Shown here in pieces: positions 25,815-35,132 of a stretch of 64,000 nt of DNA. The position numbers were made by a program, and so were the translations under genes. The stretch is taken from positions 434,001-498,000 of the forward strand of contig JAHPZA010000010.1 of assembly GCA_019058445.1 (NCBI GenBank), read 5' to 3'. Every line of letters starts with the position of its first letter. Within the stretch, counting starts at the first letter, position 1. Source of the DNA: Promethearchaeota archaeon. Its GTDB lineage: Archaea > Asgardarchaeota > Lokiarchaeia > Sigyniarchaeales > SOKP01. The notes beneath the pieces were generated by a model, which saw only the letters and a program-made list of their open reading frames with translations, searched no databases and had not been told where the DNA came from.

Positions 25815-26999
25815 ATGATTCCACGTGAACGGATTTTAAAAACTCTTGATCATGATGAACCAGATAAAGTTCCTTATTGGGAGCATCTAATTGAACAACC
25901 AAAACTTGCAAAATTATTACTTTTAAAAAAACATAAAGATAAAAAAAAAGAATTAGAACTATACTCGAAAGAAACAAAAAGACCTGAATTTAATAGAAAA
26001 ACATTAAAAAAGCTTGGTTATGATTCCATTGTTGTAAAACCACTGATTGATGGCGCAAAGAATTATTTTAAACTCTATATTAAGTTAAAAGTAGATATGG
26101 GGACCTTTCCCATTGGTCCTTATAGTAACTTTAATTACGTGCCTCCTGATAAAGTTATTTCGTCCTTTGGTCAAGTTTATCAAATGAAACAAGGTAAGGG
26201 TTATTTTGATATTTATTATTCAGGAGGAAATTTTACAAAAGAAAATTATGAAGAGAATTTTTCTAAAATTAATCCTGAAGAACCACTTATCACACCCTTA
26301 TTTGAAAAGATAATTCAAAATACACCTGAGAATAAGATTTATGTAATTCCCGGAATTTTCAGCGGTTTGTTTCAATCTGTTTTAGAAGGTTTTGGTATTG
26401 AGTCCTTTTCAAGAATGATTGTAAAGGAAAAGGAGTTTATGAGGAGAGTTATTAGCGACCGTGAAAAGCTGTTTTCAAATATTATCAAGCAATGTATTGA
26501 TAACTTTGAACGAATCGCGTTTTTTATTGGAGACGATTTGGCATATAATAGTGGCCCTTTTGTATCACCAAGAATTTTTAATGAAATGTTTTTACCTTCA
26601 TATAAACGAATATCCAAGATGGCACGCAAAAGAGGTGTAAAGTTAATATTTCATTCCGATGGCGATATATTACCTCTAATTGATGGACTCATTGAATGCT
26701 TTGACGCAATCCATCCGTGGCAGGCATCAGCTCATATTGATATAACTGAAATTAAAAAACAGTATGGAGATAAAGTATGTATTATGGGAAATGTTCCTGT
26801 GGCCATGTTAATCCATGAAAAACCAAGTAAAATTTCAAGTTATGTAAAACTTTTATTAAAAGAATGCGCACCCGGAGGAGGGTATTTTATGAGCTCCGGA
26901 AATTCAGTTGTACCACAGGTTCCAATAAGGAAATATATGGCAATGTTGCGAACTTTTTGGCGATATAGAAGTTATCCCATAAAAATTTCTAATTTTTAG
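25815..26999 (+). CDS. UroD/MtaA-like corrinoid methyltransferase
   Basis: A 394-residue member of the uroporphyrinogen-decarboxylase fold. The opening RERILKTLDHDEPDKVPYW is typical of the MtaA/CmuA-like group. The C-terminal half holds KLIFHSDGDILPLID, with HxD near residue 280, and IHPWQASAHIDITEIKKQYG. These members usually move methyl groups to or from corrinoid proteins or coenzyme M, and not heme precursors. No corrinoid protein gene is adjacent. ATG start at 25815. Confidence 0.75.
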   Translation: MIPRERILKTLDHDEPDKVPYWEHLIEQPKLAKLLLLKKHKDKKKELELYSKETKRPEFNRKTLKKLGYDSIVVKPLIDGAKNYFKLYIKLKVDMGTFPIGPYSNFNYVPPDKVISSFGQVYQMKQGKGYFDIYYSGGNFTKENYEENFSKINPEEPLITPLFEKIIQNTPENKIYVIPGIFSGLFQSVLEGFGIESFSRMIVKEKEFMRRVISDREKLFSNIIKQCIDNFERIAFFIGDDLAYNSGPFVSPRIFNEMFLPSYKRISKMARKRGVKLIFHSDGDILPLIDGLIECFDAIHPWQASAHIDITEIKKQYGDKVCIMGNVPVAMLIHEKPSKISSYVKLLLKECAPGGGYFMSSGNSVVPQVPIRKYMAMLRTFWRYRSYPIKISNF

Positions 27000-27051
27000 T
27001 TTAAGCAATTAACAAAAACTCATCAAATAGCTAATATGAATGTGTGAGAAA

Positions 27052-27684
27052 TTATTTTAATTTAATTCCTAATGTATTTTCTACAACATTGGGTAGCAGA
27101 TTATATATTGAATTATCAATTAGATTTTCAAAATAATTTTTTATTTCTAGATATTTCTGCCATTTCAACAATAATGGAACTCCTAAAGGAATTTTACTTT
27201 TTAAATTATAGCGCAATGCTACATCAATTAGTCGTTTTTCAATCAAAACATATTTGTCTCCCATAGATATGCAATCACATAATTGGATTAATCTATCATA
27301 ATCATTATATTTACAATTTACAAGGTAAGTTTCAATAAAGTATAGTTCCTTTTTACTACAGTCCCATTCACCTATATTAGAATTAATATCCTTATTAGGG
27401 AAACAATGAGTAATACAAATCCGGGCTAATTCCTCATAACCTTTCGCTTTTAAGAAATTATATCCATCGATAGTATGGCGATCTTGCGTTAATCCCGCGA
27501 TTCTACCTATATCATGGACTAAGCCCATTATGTATGCAGTATGACTGTTAAGACTATCTATTTCCTTTGCGATAATTTTTGCCGCATTAGCAACAACTTC
27601 ACTATGCTTTACCCAAGGACCTGGATTCCGTTTAAATCCTTCATTTAACCAATTTTTAACATTTTTAACATTAGGTAATTTCAT
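27052..27684 (-). CDS. HD-domain phosphohydrolase
   Basis: A 210-residue HD protein. The metal-binding residues can be seen as WVKHSEVV (first histidine), MGLVHDIGR (HD pair, near residue 54) and a histidine in RHTIDGYNF and CITHCFP, with an aspartate in QLCDCISMGDK near residue 150. The family hydrolyses phosphomonoesters or phosphodiesters of nucleotides. The substrate is unknown. ATG at 27684. Confidence 0.78.
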   Translation of the reverse strand: MKLPNVKNVKNWLNEGFKRNPGPWVKHSEVVANAAKIIAKEIDSLNSHTAYIMGLVHDIGRIAGLTQDRHTIDGYNFLKAKGYEELARICITHCFPNKDINSNIGEWDCSKKELYFIETYLVNCKYNDYDRLIQLCDCISMGDKYVLIEKRLIDVALRYNLKSKIPLGVPLLLKWQKYLEIKNYFENLIDNSIYNLLPNVVENTLGIKLK

Positions 27685-27815
27685 AATTAACCACTATATT
27701 AATCAATATAAGGTAAGTATTTCAAATATAATAAGTTGAATAAATATTAAAAGAAAAATTAATTCTATTCGCATTTTTCTTTATGTACTTTTCTTAATAT
27801 AGTTCTAGGGATTTG

Positions 27816-27835
27816 TACCATAAGTTCCTATGGTA
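27816..27835. promoter_or_regulatory. seven-base inverted repeat in the intergenic gap
   Basis: TACCATA and TATGGTA face each other across six bases. The element sits in the 305-base gap between the divergent HD gene and the CinA-like gene, about 155 bases from the CinA-like start. It could be an operator or a short RNA hairpin. Apart from this repeat and AT-rich promoter-like stretches, I see nothing in the gap. Confidence 0.3.
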
Positions 27836-27989
27836 TAAGATATTATTATTGTAAGTACGTTTTATTAATATAAAAGTTTTTCAAAAGAACTTCTTAATCC
27901 TTAAGATAAAACCGAAAACTCTCTATTAATCAAATAAGAACGTATTAATCAATATTTTAATATTATATCAACAATTTCTTTAAACTAAC

Positions 27990-28784
27990 ATGATTGTAGA
28001 ACTTTTAGTAATTGGAAATGAAATCCTTATAGGAAAGACTCAAGATACTAATTCTAATTATATGGCAAAAAGGATAACAAAATATGGGCATAAAATCAGG
28101 AGGATTACCGCTGTAGGAGATGAGTTAGAAGAAATTTCAAATGCTATGAGAGAAGCTATTAACCGTAAGCCGGACTTGATAATTGTATGTGGCGGATTAG
28201 GGCCAACATTTGATGATATGACGCTACAAGGTATTGCTCAAGCTTTAAACACAGAATTAGAGTTAAACCAACACGCCTATGATTCAATCAAAAGAAGATA
28301 TGAAGCAGCATATGAGCGAGGTATCCTTAAATTAGATGGAATGACCAAAGAAAGGGAAAAGATGGCCTATTTGCCGAAAGGATCTACACCATTGCCAAAC
28401 GAAAGAGGAACTGCTCCAGGAGTAAAAATTAAAGAGGGTGACACACTAATTTTTTGTCTTCCTGGAGTGCCCATGGAAATGAAAAGTATGTTTAAAATCG
28501 TAATCATTCCGATTTTAAAAGAAAAGAAAGGGAAATTTATGGAAAAGAGCTTTTTTTTCACAGGTATTGGGGAAAGTCAAATTGCTCCGTATGTTACTGA
28601 GGTAGAAGAGAAATATCCTAAACTGTGGATAAAAACTCATCCAAGATTAGGGGAATACGGGGCTGAAATTGAAGTTTCCATTACTGCATTTAATGTGGAA
28701 AATGCTGAGGAGCTAGCTGATAAAGTAATTGATGAATTAAAAGAAATCGTAATCCATCTCGACGGCAAAATTAAAGAATCTTAA
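27990..28784 (+). CDS. CinA-like / MoaB-MogA molybdopterin-binding domain protein
   Basis: A 264-residue protein starting with IGNEILIGKTQDTNSNYMA, then VCGGLGPTFDDMT near residue 70. That is the MogA/CinA N-domain signature. It lacks the CinA C-terminal deamidase domain and so matches the archaeal stand-alone form. A late FTGIGESQI motif and an EVSITAFN strand close the fold. The archaeal enzyme is often annotated as a nicotinamide-mononucleotide-deamidase-related protein; the reaction here is unproven. ATG at 27990. Confidence 0.78.
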   Translation: MIVELLVIGNEILIGKTQDTNSNYMAKRITKYGHKIRRITAVGDELEEISNAMREAINRKPDLIIVCGGLGPTFDDMTLQGIAQALNTELELNQHAYDSIKRRYEAAYERGILKLDGMTKEREKMAYLPKGSTPLPNERGTAPGVKIKEGDTLIFCLPGVPMEMKSMFKIVIIPILKEKKGKFMEKSFFFTGIGESQIAPYVTEVEEKYPKLWIKTHPRLGEYGAEIEVSITAFNVENAEELADKVIDELKEIVIHLDGKIKES

Positions 28785-28838
28785 ACACTATCCACAAGAA
28801 TACCAATGGTTTAAAACTGATTTGTAATTATCATAATC

Positions 28839-29567
28839 ATGGAATTCTTTATCATTAATTTATTATATTTCGTCATTGCTATTCCAATTGTGTTGATAGC
28901 ATTTCCTATTCTTTTAAAATTATGTAGAGATAAACAATTTAAATATATAATTCTTATACTGAGCCTTCTATTATTTTCAGTTAGATTTATCCTAATTTTT
29001 TTTCAGGATACAATTGGAATTATGCCTTACTTAATTGAGGATGTGATCTTTTATGGTTTATTGATGATATTTGGTGTTATTTTTACTTGGGTGTACGTCT
29101 TTAAAATAGAACAAGTGTCCTTTTGTAATATTGGGGGAAAAGTTGAGAATGTTAAAAAGAGTATTATTTATGGCTTAATGGCTTATATCCCTCTCTTATG
29201 TTTACTTCCTGTAATGAAATTATTAACGGGGATTCATATTTCTTTCAACATTACATTAGGTAAAATACTAGTTGCCATTTCTTTCGCAGTACTAGCTGGC
29301 ATTTATGAAGAATTTCTGTTCAGAGGTGTAATTCAAAACCATTTTATGGAAATAACAAAATACAAGATAAATAAATCGATATGGTTAACATCTATTACTT
29401 TTACGTTAACTCACCTATTTTACTTGCCTTTTACAGGCTTTGGGATATATTATATTTTCGTTTTTATAATGGCATTGATACTGAGTTTTTTAAGAGCAAA
29501 ATGCGATTTGTTGGCGTGTTCCATACTCCATAGTGGGATCGTGTTTATCTTAGTAGTTTTTGTATAA
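28839..29567 (+). CDS. CPBP-family (Rce1-like) intramembrane metalloprotease
   Basis: A 242-residue membrane protein with about eight hydrophobic helices. The CPBP catalytic motifs appear in order: EEFLFR (about residue 157), a histidine in TLTHLFYLPF (about 189) and a second histidine in SILHSGIVFI (about 230). The family includes CAAX prenyl endopeptidase Rce1 and bacteriocin-immunity proteins. In an Asgard a role in trimming prenylated proteins is imaginable but not shown. It is followed convergently by selD. Confidence 0.78.
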   Translation: MEFFIINLLYFVIAIPIVLIAFPILLKLCRDKQFKYIILILSLLLFSVRFILIFFQDTIGIMPYLIEDVIFYGLLMIFGVIFTWVYVFKIEQVSFCNIGGKVENVKKSIIYGLMAYIPLLCLLPVMKLLTGIHISFNITLGKILVAISFAVLAGIYEEFLFRGVIQNHFMEITKYKINKSIWLTSITFTLTHLFYLPFTGFGIYYIFVFIMALILSFLRAKCDLLACSILHSGIVFILVVFV

Positions 29568-29681
29568 ATGGAATTAAATTTTATTCTAAAAACCTTAGGA
29601 TGAGATTTTTGATGCCAACGCGCAGTTGGAATTCTCAATAAACACTCACTTATAGTGTTTATGCTTATATCATTGACATCA
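29568..29681 (-). other. selD 3' region with hairpins (SECIS candidate)
   Basis: In archaea the selenocysteine insertion element usually lies in the 3' untranslated region. On the selD transcript, this 114-base stretch contains a perfect 9-bp hairpin (29638-29662) and a 5-bp hairpin CCAAC/GTTGG (29615-29629). A 6-bp pairing of 29675-29680 with 29611-29616 could enclose the first hairpin. Neither hairpin clearly shows the GAA-A internal loop of methanogen elements, so the identity is uncertain. Confidence 0.3.
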
Positions 29682-30710
29682 TTAAATTTTAGTAACTTCA
29701 ATGTATTCGACATTTTCTGAGACTTTAACAAGACCAGGTCCGGTTTTTTCAATTGTACCTACAATCCAATTAGAAACTCCATTACTAGCTAATGCATTTG
29801 AGAAATCTTCGATCATAGAGGGATAAACAGACATAATCATCCCTCCCGCAGTTTCATGACATTGGCAGTTATCAAAAGCATATCCTAAATCCTCGGAAAG
29901 TTCTTTTGCAAGTTTAATATTTGGAACTCTTTCAATTACTGCAGAAAATGGAGAATTTTGAAGCATTTCCTGTGTATGTCCCGCGAGTCCAAATCCTGTT
30001 ACATCTGACATTGCATGAATGAATGAAAAATCTTCATAGGAATGTATGGTTTTTACAACATTCTGATTTGGAGTCGTCATGATCTTAATAGCCAATCTGA
30101 TTGATGCTTTTAATTCAGTAATAGAATATTCGTTAAGCATTTCAGGCACATTTTTTAATACTCGATAAGCAGCCATTACGCCTTGGATTCCAATTGGTTT
30201 TGTTAATATCAATTTATCACCTTTCTTCACTCCACTTTTAGGTATAATTTTATCCTTTTGAACAAATCCAGACGCCTCACCACCAATTAATGGCCATTCG
30301 CTATAAATAGTATGCCCTCCGACTACTTGAGAATTAATCTTGTTTTCCATAAAATTTTTAATTCCTTTAAGAATCCCTTCAGATATTTCATCGGGAGTAG
30401 ATGTTTGAACTGCCAAAAAAACAAGCATACCGGATATTTCTGGGACATTCATCGCAAAAACATCATTAGTAACGTTACAAGCCGCAATTTCTCCCATGAT
30501 ATCAGGCTCATCTATAATTGGAGTCATAATATCAAGATTTTTAACTAAAACTAATTCACTATTCGGTATTGGTAGTACAGCAGCATCTTCAATATCACCG
30601 GTTAAACCTGCTCTCGTTAATAGATTTTCTAAGCTATTTGGTCCAAGTTTGCATGATCATCCATGTATCTTTACTTGTTGAGTTAATCTATAACCTTCAC
30701 TCTTTTTCAT
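29682..30710 (-). CDS. selD: selenophosphate synthetase with in-frame UGA (selenocysteine)
   Basis: A 342-residue SelD. The frame read without recoding starts only at 30527. Upstream the same frame contains a single TGA at 30657-30659, giving residues KIHG-U-SCKLGP, exactly at the catalytic Cys/Sec position of SelD (followed by the essential lysine). The ATG at 30710 has a GAGGTG ribosome-binding site. Later segments carry the ATP-grasp-like features DIMGEIAACNVTNDVFAM and GGHTIYSEWPLIGG. SelD makes selenophosphate for Sec-tRNA and selenouridine synthesis. The UGA at residue 18 implies that the host decodes selenocysteine and makes its own SelD as a selenoprotein. Confidence 0.9.
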
Positions 30711-30843
30711 TCTACACCTCATATATTATGTAATTCTTTATTATGAATTTTTTGAATAATTATAATTTAATATATTAATAATTGCTTTTTTATCTTCAGT
30801 TTATAATTCAATACAAATTTAAAAATTTAAAATTTCAAAATAA

Positions 30844-33777
30844 TTAAGGTAAAAGAAGATTTATCTTTTTAGCCATTTTTCTTTGAATATTAAATGGATC
30901 TTTGTAGTATACTTTGAGATTTATCTCATCAGCACGGGGATCTAACAGATTCTTTCTTACACTTCTATCAATCTTTAAAACATAATTGAATTTAAAAATA
31001 TTGCCGGTTTTCAGCTCATTTAGATGGAGATACTTGGGAAATGATTCTTTCTTCAGAAATTTAAGATAATTAGGAAATGCTAAAGAAATTTGTAAATCCT
31101 TATAATTATAATTAGAGGGATTATTTAATTTAAAGTTTAAATAAATTTTATTGCCAATTGTTTTGATATTTTTAAAAAATAAGAGAGTCTGACTATCTTG
31201 AATATATTCTTCAACAACTCTGGAGAAAAGAGTGTCATTTATAATTTTTGCTTTTAATTTTTCTTGTTTTATAAATTTTAGAATCATCTCTTTTAGAAAA
31301 TCTATTTCTAAGCTCATATACGAAGAAAGTAAATCGAGCTTAATAGGATTCATAATTTTCAAATAATATTTTATTTGAGAGAGAATAAGTTTATCTTCAA
31401 ATTTTCTATTAAAATAGTGTAATTTGTTGACAATTAATTCCTTGGAATCATTCCACTTATCAAGGTAAGGTCGTACAAATAAATTAAACACGTTATTGTC
31501 CAACTCTTTGCCTATAATACTCTCAATTTGATTTTCTGTTTCGCTAATAAAAGTTTGTAATTGATTTGATTTCATATCAATTAATTTCTGTACATTAGAA
31601 AACTCATTTTTATTGATAAGGAAGTTTAATTTAGGATGAAATTCTTCAAAATTATCATTAAATTTCCTTATTACTTCAATTCCATGTGATATTACTGAAA
31701 CTATATGTCCTTGTAGAATTTGCACTGCTATTTCATTATTTATTCCGCTTTTAATATCTGAAAGATTAGAAGTTTCTTGAACATTAAAATAATCATTGAC
31801 TATTGTATCTTTTACCACTTTAATCTGTCTATCAAAATCATTTAAATATTTTTGAATCTCTATTTTAACAGCAATCCATTTTCTTATCAATTCTTTAAAG
31901 ATCTCATCGAATTCTAAATTATGAATTAGCAATTCTCTAATATTCACATCTAACCTAAACATATTTTTTCTAATTTGAGTTATATACGCGAATTTTTCAT
32001 CAGTATCTTTCTCATCATCAGTGATAAAATCGGATAAATCTGTTTCTAAATTAAAATTCAAATTATTACTTTTTACAAAATCAAATTGAGAGCTTAACAC
32101 ATCTATTCTATCATCTAAAATCTTAATTTTATTTTCTAAGGTAGATCTGAAGTTATCTCTTTGTTCTTCACAAATTTCTGAAATAAAACCTTTGATTATA
32201 CTTAGTTCATCAATGATCTGAACTTTAGTTTCTTCCCACTCTTCTAATAACTCAAATGCTAATCTTTTGAATTCAAAAGTGTTAATAATATTATTAAATT
32301 TATTTATCTTCTTTAGAATTTCATCATACCTTGTATTTAATTGGATCTCCGTTTCATTAAACTTAAAATCTTCTATATAAGAATTTAGAATATTTCTAAA
32401 TTGCGCAGGTATCTTCCGAAACTCTACGATTTTTTCATGAAATGAAGATAACTTATTATCTATTTCCTCTATGTGCTTATCTATATTTTTAAAAGTTTCT
32501 TTGATTTTACTAATACATAACATTAATTCTTCCTTGACTTCATAATCTCTTTCTCTCGATAACGCTTTATTAAATTCAATAGCTATCCACACTGCTAACT
32601 TGTGATTTTTTAGAATAAAACAGATATTACTTAATAAAGTTATGGTTTTTTTTCTTTCTCTCCAATATTTTGACTCTAAACTATAAAGGATTTTAATAAT
32701 TTCGTTCTCAATCTCAATTTGATACTCTTCAAACAGTCGCTTAAATACTAAAGCTATTCCTTCTCTTATATTTTCAGAGGGATTCTCTAATTCTTCAAAG
32801 ATATAGGGAAATATTTCATCAATATGGGTTTGACCTAAATGATACATTGCGTTAATGAGGTTATTACGAAGTTCATGATCGCTTGTATCTAGCGAATTTA
32901 TTATATTTGACCAAATTTGATCAAAATTATTTTGGGCAATATTAACTAAAGATTCTACTACCTTAAGTTGAATTCTATAATCATTCTTATTTAAAAGTTT
33001 AATTAATTTAGGAATTATCGGAATTATTTCTGACGATTTTTCTTTTCCGATTTCACCAAATAACCATATAATTAATTCCTTAACTCGAGGCTTCTCATTA
33101 TAAAGAAGATTTAATAAAACGTAGAAAATTTTATCTTTAGAAAGAAAATAAGTCCCCAGATTTTTTAAAAGATCGGCAGCTCCTCGCGCTACATCATCAT
33201 CCTCATCTCTTAAATTTACAATAACCATTGAAAGTAACGGTTCAAGATCCCTGATTTTTGTATAATCTTGATTCAAAATCTTTTTAATGGTTTTCATAAC
33301 ATGGAATTTAACTTTCCAATCATTTTCCATTAATTTTTCATTAAATTCCTCAATCAAATCCTTCAGTTCCTCCGAATCAATGTGTAAGGATAAGATTAAA
33401 TTTCCCATTAATTTCACAGTAATTCTTCTTACTGAAACATCATGGTCATATAACCTTGCCCTAATTTTATTTAATAATTCCAACATTAGATTAGGACGGA
33501 ACATAGAAATTTGATATAGAATTTCAACAGATACTAATCTAATCCAAGAATCAGAATCGCTAATAAATTTTTCAATACTTTTAATCGTTTTTAAGGAAAT
33601 AGCTGGGCTTTTATCACAAACTAAGCTTAATAGACTTAGAGTTTTATAAATGATTTCTTTATTAGACTCAATAGACAAAACTCTAAAGATTTCCTCAGCG
33701 GCTTTTAAATGTAAGCCAGCTAAGATCATTTTTTCGATTAACTTGGTATCGAATGTCTGAGTCGTCACGCTTATCAA
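30844..33777 (-). CDS. HEAT-repeat / coiled-coil / beta-sandwich protein (adaptin-like layout)
   Basis: A 977-residue protein in three parts. Residues 1-420 are HEAT or armadillo hairpins with repeated DSWIRLVSVEIL, HDVSVRRITVKLMG, YRIQLKVVESLVN wording. Residues 430-860 are long helices and coiled coils. The last ~95 residues look like a beta-sandwich, with YLNFKLNNPSNYNYKDLQIS, FKFNYVLKIDRS and INLKVYYKDPF, the pattern of adaptin ear or NEW3-like domains. The HEAT-linker-ear order recalls eukaryotic coat adaptors, but the middle is unlike the adaptin hinge. I cannot name a family. Start is TTG at 33777 or GTG at 33768. Confidence 0.5.
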   Translation of the reverse strand: MISVTTQTFDTKLIEKMILAGLHLKAAEEIFRVLSIESNKEIIYKTLSLLSLVCDKSPAISLKTIKSIEKFISDSDSWIRLVSVEILYQISMFRPNLMLELLNKIRARLYDHDVSVRRITVKLMGNLILSLHIDSEELKDLIEEFNEKLMENDWKVKFHVMKTIKKILNQDYTKIRDLEPLLSMVIVNLRDEDDDVARGAADLLKNLGTYFLSKDKIFYVLLNLLYNEKPRVKELIIWLFGEIGKEKSSEIIPIIPKLIKLLNKNDYRIQLKVVESLVNIAQNNFDQIWSNIINSLDTSDHELRNNLINAMYHLGQTHIDEIFPYIFEELENPSENIREGIALVFKRLFEEYQIEIENEIIKILYSLESKYWRERKKTITLLSNICFILKNHKLAVWIAIEFNKALSRERDYEVKEELMLCISKIKETFKNIDKHIEEIDNKLSSFHEKIVEFRKIPAQFRNILNSYIEDFKFNETEIQLNTRYDEILKKINKFNNIINTFEFKRLAFELLEEWEETKVQIIDELSIIKGFISEICEEQRDNFRSTLENKIKILDDRIDVLSSQFDFVKSNNLNFNLETDLSDFITDDEKDTDEKFAYITQIRKNMFRLDVNIRELLIHNLEFDEIFKELIRKWIAVKIEIQKYLNDFDRQIKVVKDTIVNDYFNVQETSNLSDIKSGINNEIAVQILQGHIVSVISHGIEVIRKFNDNFEEFHPKLNFLINKNEFSNVQKLIDMKSNQLQTFISETENQIESIIGKELDNNVFNLFVRPYLDKWNDSKELIVNKLHYFNRKFEDKLILSQIKYYLKIMNPIKLDLLSSYMSLEIDFLKEMILKFIKQEKLKAKIINDTLFSRVVEEYIQDSQTLLFFKNIKTIGNKIYLNFKLNNPSNYNYKDLQISLAFPNYLKFLKKESFPKYLHLNELKTGNIFKFNYVLKIDRSVRKNLLDPRADEINLKVYYKDPFNIQRKMAKKINLLLP

Positions 33778-33921
33778 ATAAAGAAATAATTTTATTTACC
33801 AAAGAAATTTTGATAATAACATATATAAAAATGTTTTTCAAAAAGAACATGAAAAGTTAGTCTTAAATATATTTTCTTATCAAATCTAACTTATCAATAA
33901 AAAAGAGAAAAAAAAAGAAAT

Positions 33922-34470
33922 TTACTCATTTAATTCAATGATAGCTGTGCCAGGAGTGGCAACTCTTTCTCGATACGTTAAAGTACCCTCATCGACTTCT
34001 CTAGTTTTAACTAATCCACGTTCAATATCCTTTTCTGTAACATAACCTCTCTCACCAGCCTCAAATTGTTTTACAATATTTCCATCTTTATCTTTTATGT
34101 CAACATAAGTAAATGTTGTTTGTGTCATATCAAAATACACTCTTTTTCCATCAATCTTAGTAATCTTTGCTTCCGTGACAAGAAGGTCTCCACATCTTAC
34201 CATTCCACGCATCTCCACATCTGTTTCAATTAATTTTCCATATTTCCCATATTCTAGAAAATCCTCAAATAATTTGGTTACAAAACCATATGAAAATAAT
34301 CCATGAGCAATTATTCCCTTTAGTCCTGCCTTCTCGGCTACAACATCGTTTGTGTGAATAGGATTGGTATCCCCACTCCATTTAGCATAATCTCTCAGAA
34401 GTTTTCGATCAATTTGATCAAATTCATCTTTAATAATTTGTCCTACTTTTAGATCTGCAATTTTTACCAT
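33922..34470 (-). CDS. MaoC-like hot-dog enoyl-CoA hydratase subunit
   Basis: A 182-residue hot-dog protein. The catalytic pattern DTNPIHTND (Asp and His around residues 34-40) followed by AGLKGIIAHGLFSYG is the MaoC R-hydratase motif. A strong GGAGG site precedes ATG 34470. It follows the next gene with only one base between stop and start, so the two probably form a heterodimer acting on acyl-CoA thioesters. Confidence 0.83.
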   Translation of the reverse strand: MVKIADLKVGQIIKDEFDQIDRKLLRDYAKWSGDTNPIHTNDVVAEKAGLKGIIAHGLFSYGFVTKLFEDFLEYGKYGKLIETDVEMRGMVRCGDLLVTEAKITKIDGKRVYFDMTQTTFTYVDIKDKDGNIVKQFEAGERGYVTEKDIERGLVKTREVDEGTLTYRERVATPGTAIIELNE

Positions 34471-34471
34471 T

Positions 34472-34969
34472 TTAATAACCTCCTGGCCTAATGGCCGCGC
34501 TAACTACTGGTCTACATACCAACTCATCATTTTGATTCTTTACTTCTACAATTAATTGGGCAAACAAAATCATATTTGCCTCTACCAACCAAACCTTGCC
34601 CCATTTTCCTGTTGCTGTAAGTCTATCTCCAGGTCTGATGTCTACACATCCATCCCAGTTATATTTTTGACTCGCATGTAATAGTTTACCAAGATTGAGT
34701 ATAAAATCGCGTTCTTTCCCATCTTGCACTAGTTTCATGCCAAGGAGTAATGTATAAAGAGATTTTATCGTGTAATGATTCGCAAATGCATGGCACGCTA
34801 TAACTTCCTCTTCCGAACCTACATATTTAGGATCTTTAATTCCAAACACTTTTGCAAAATTTACTAATGATTTATATCTAACTGTGAGAGAATGAGATCC
34901 CGGTATTTCCTTTCCTGAAAGGTTCTCAATTAGGAATTGGGCATTTTTTTTCATTTCTGCTTCATCCAT
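34472..34969 (-). CDS. MaoC N-terminal / FAS1-like dehydratase partner
   Basis: A 165-residue hot-dog protein without the DxxxxH motif. It contains a helix-strand core around YVGSEEEVIACHAFANHYTI and ends with VSAAIRPGGY, as in the non-catalytic MaoC_dehydrat_N partner. Together with the downstream catalytic subunit it makes a two-chain (R)-enoyl or 3-hydroxyacyl-CoA hydratase. ATG at 34969; the gene is first of the pair. Confidence 0.75.
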   Translation of the reverse strand: MDEAEMKKNAQFLIENLSGKEIPGSHSLTVRYKSLVNFAKVFGIKDPKYVGSEEEVIACHAFANHYTIKSLYTLLLGMKLVQDGKERDFILNLGKLLHASQKYNWDGCVDIRPGDRLTATGKWGKVWLVEANMILFAQLIVEVKNQNDELVCRPVVSAAIRPGGY

Positions 34970-35132
34970 TTTGGATTCACTTAAATTTTTGCTATTTATA
35001 ATTTTTATTTTAGTTATTGATTTTATATTTAAAATTTAATTTAACAAAATTTTAATATTTATTGAGAAATGATAAAAGAAGATATCTTATCATAATTGTA
35101 TATCTTTCTTTTTTGTTTAAAACTAGTGAGTA

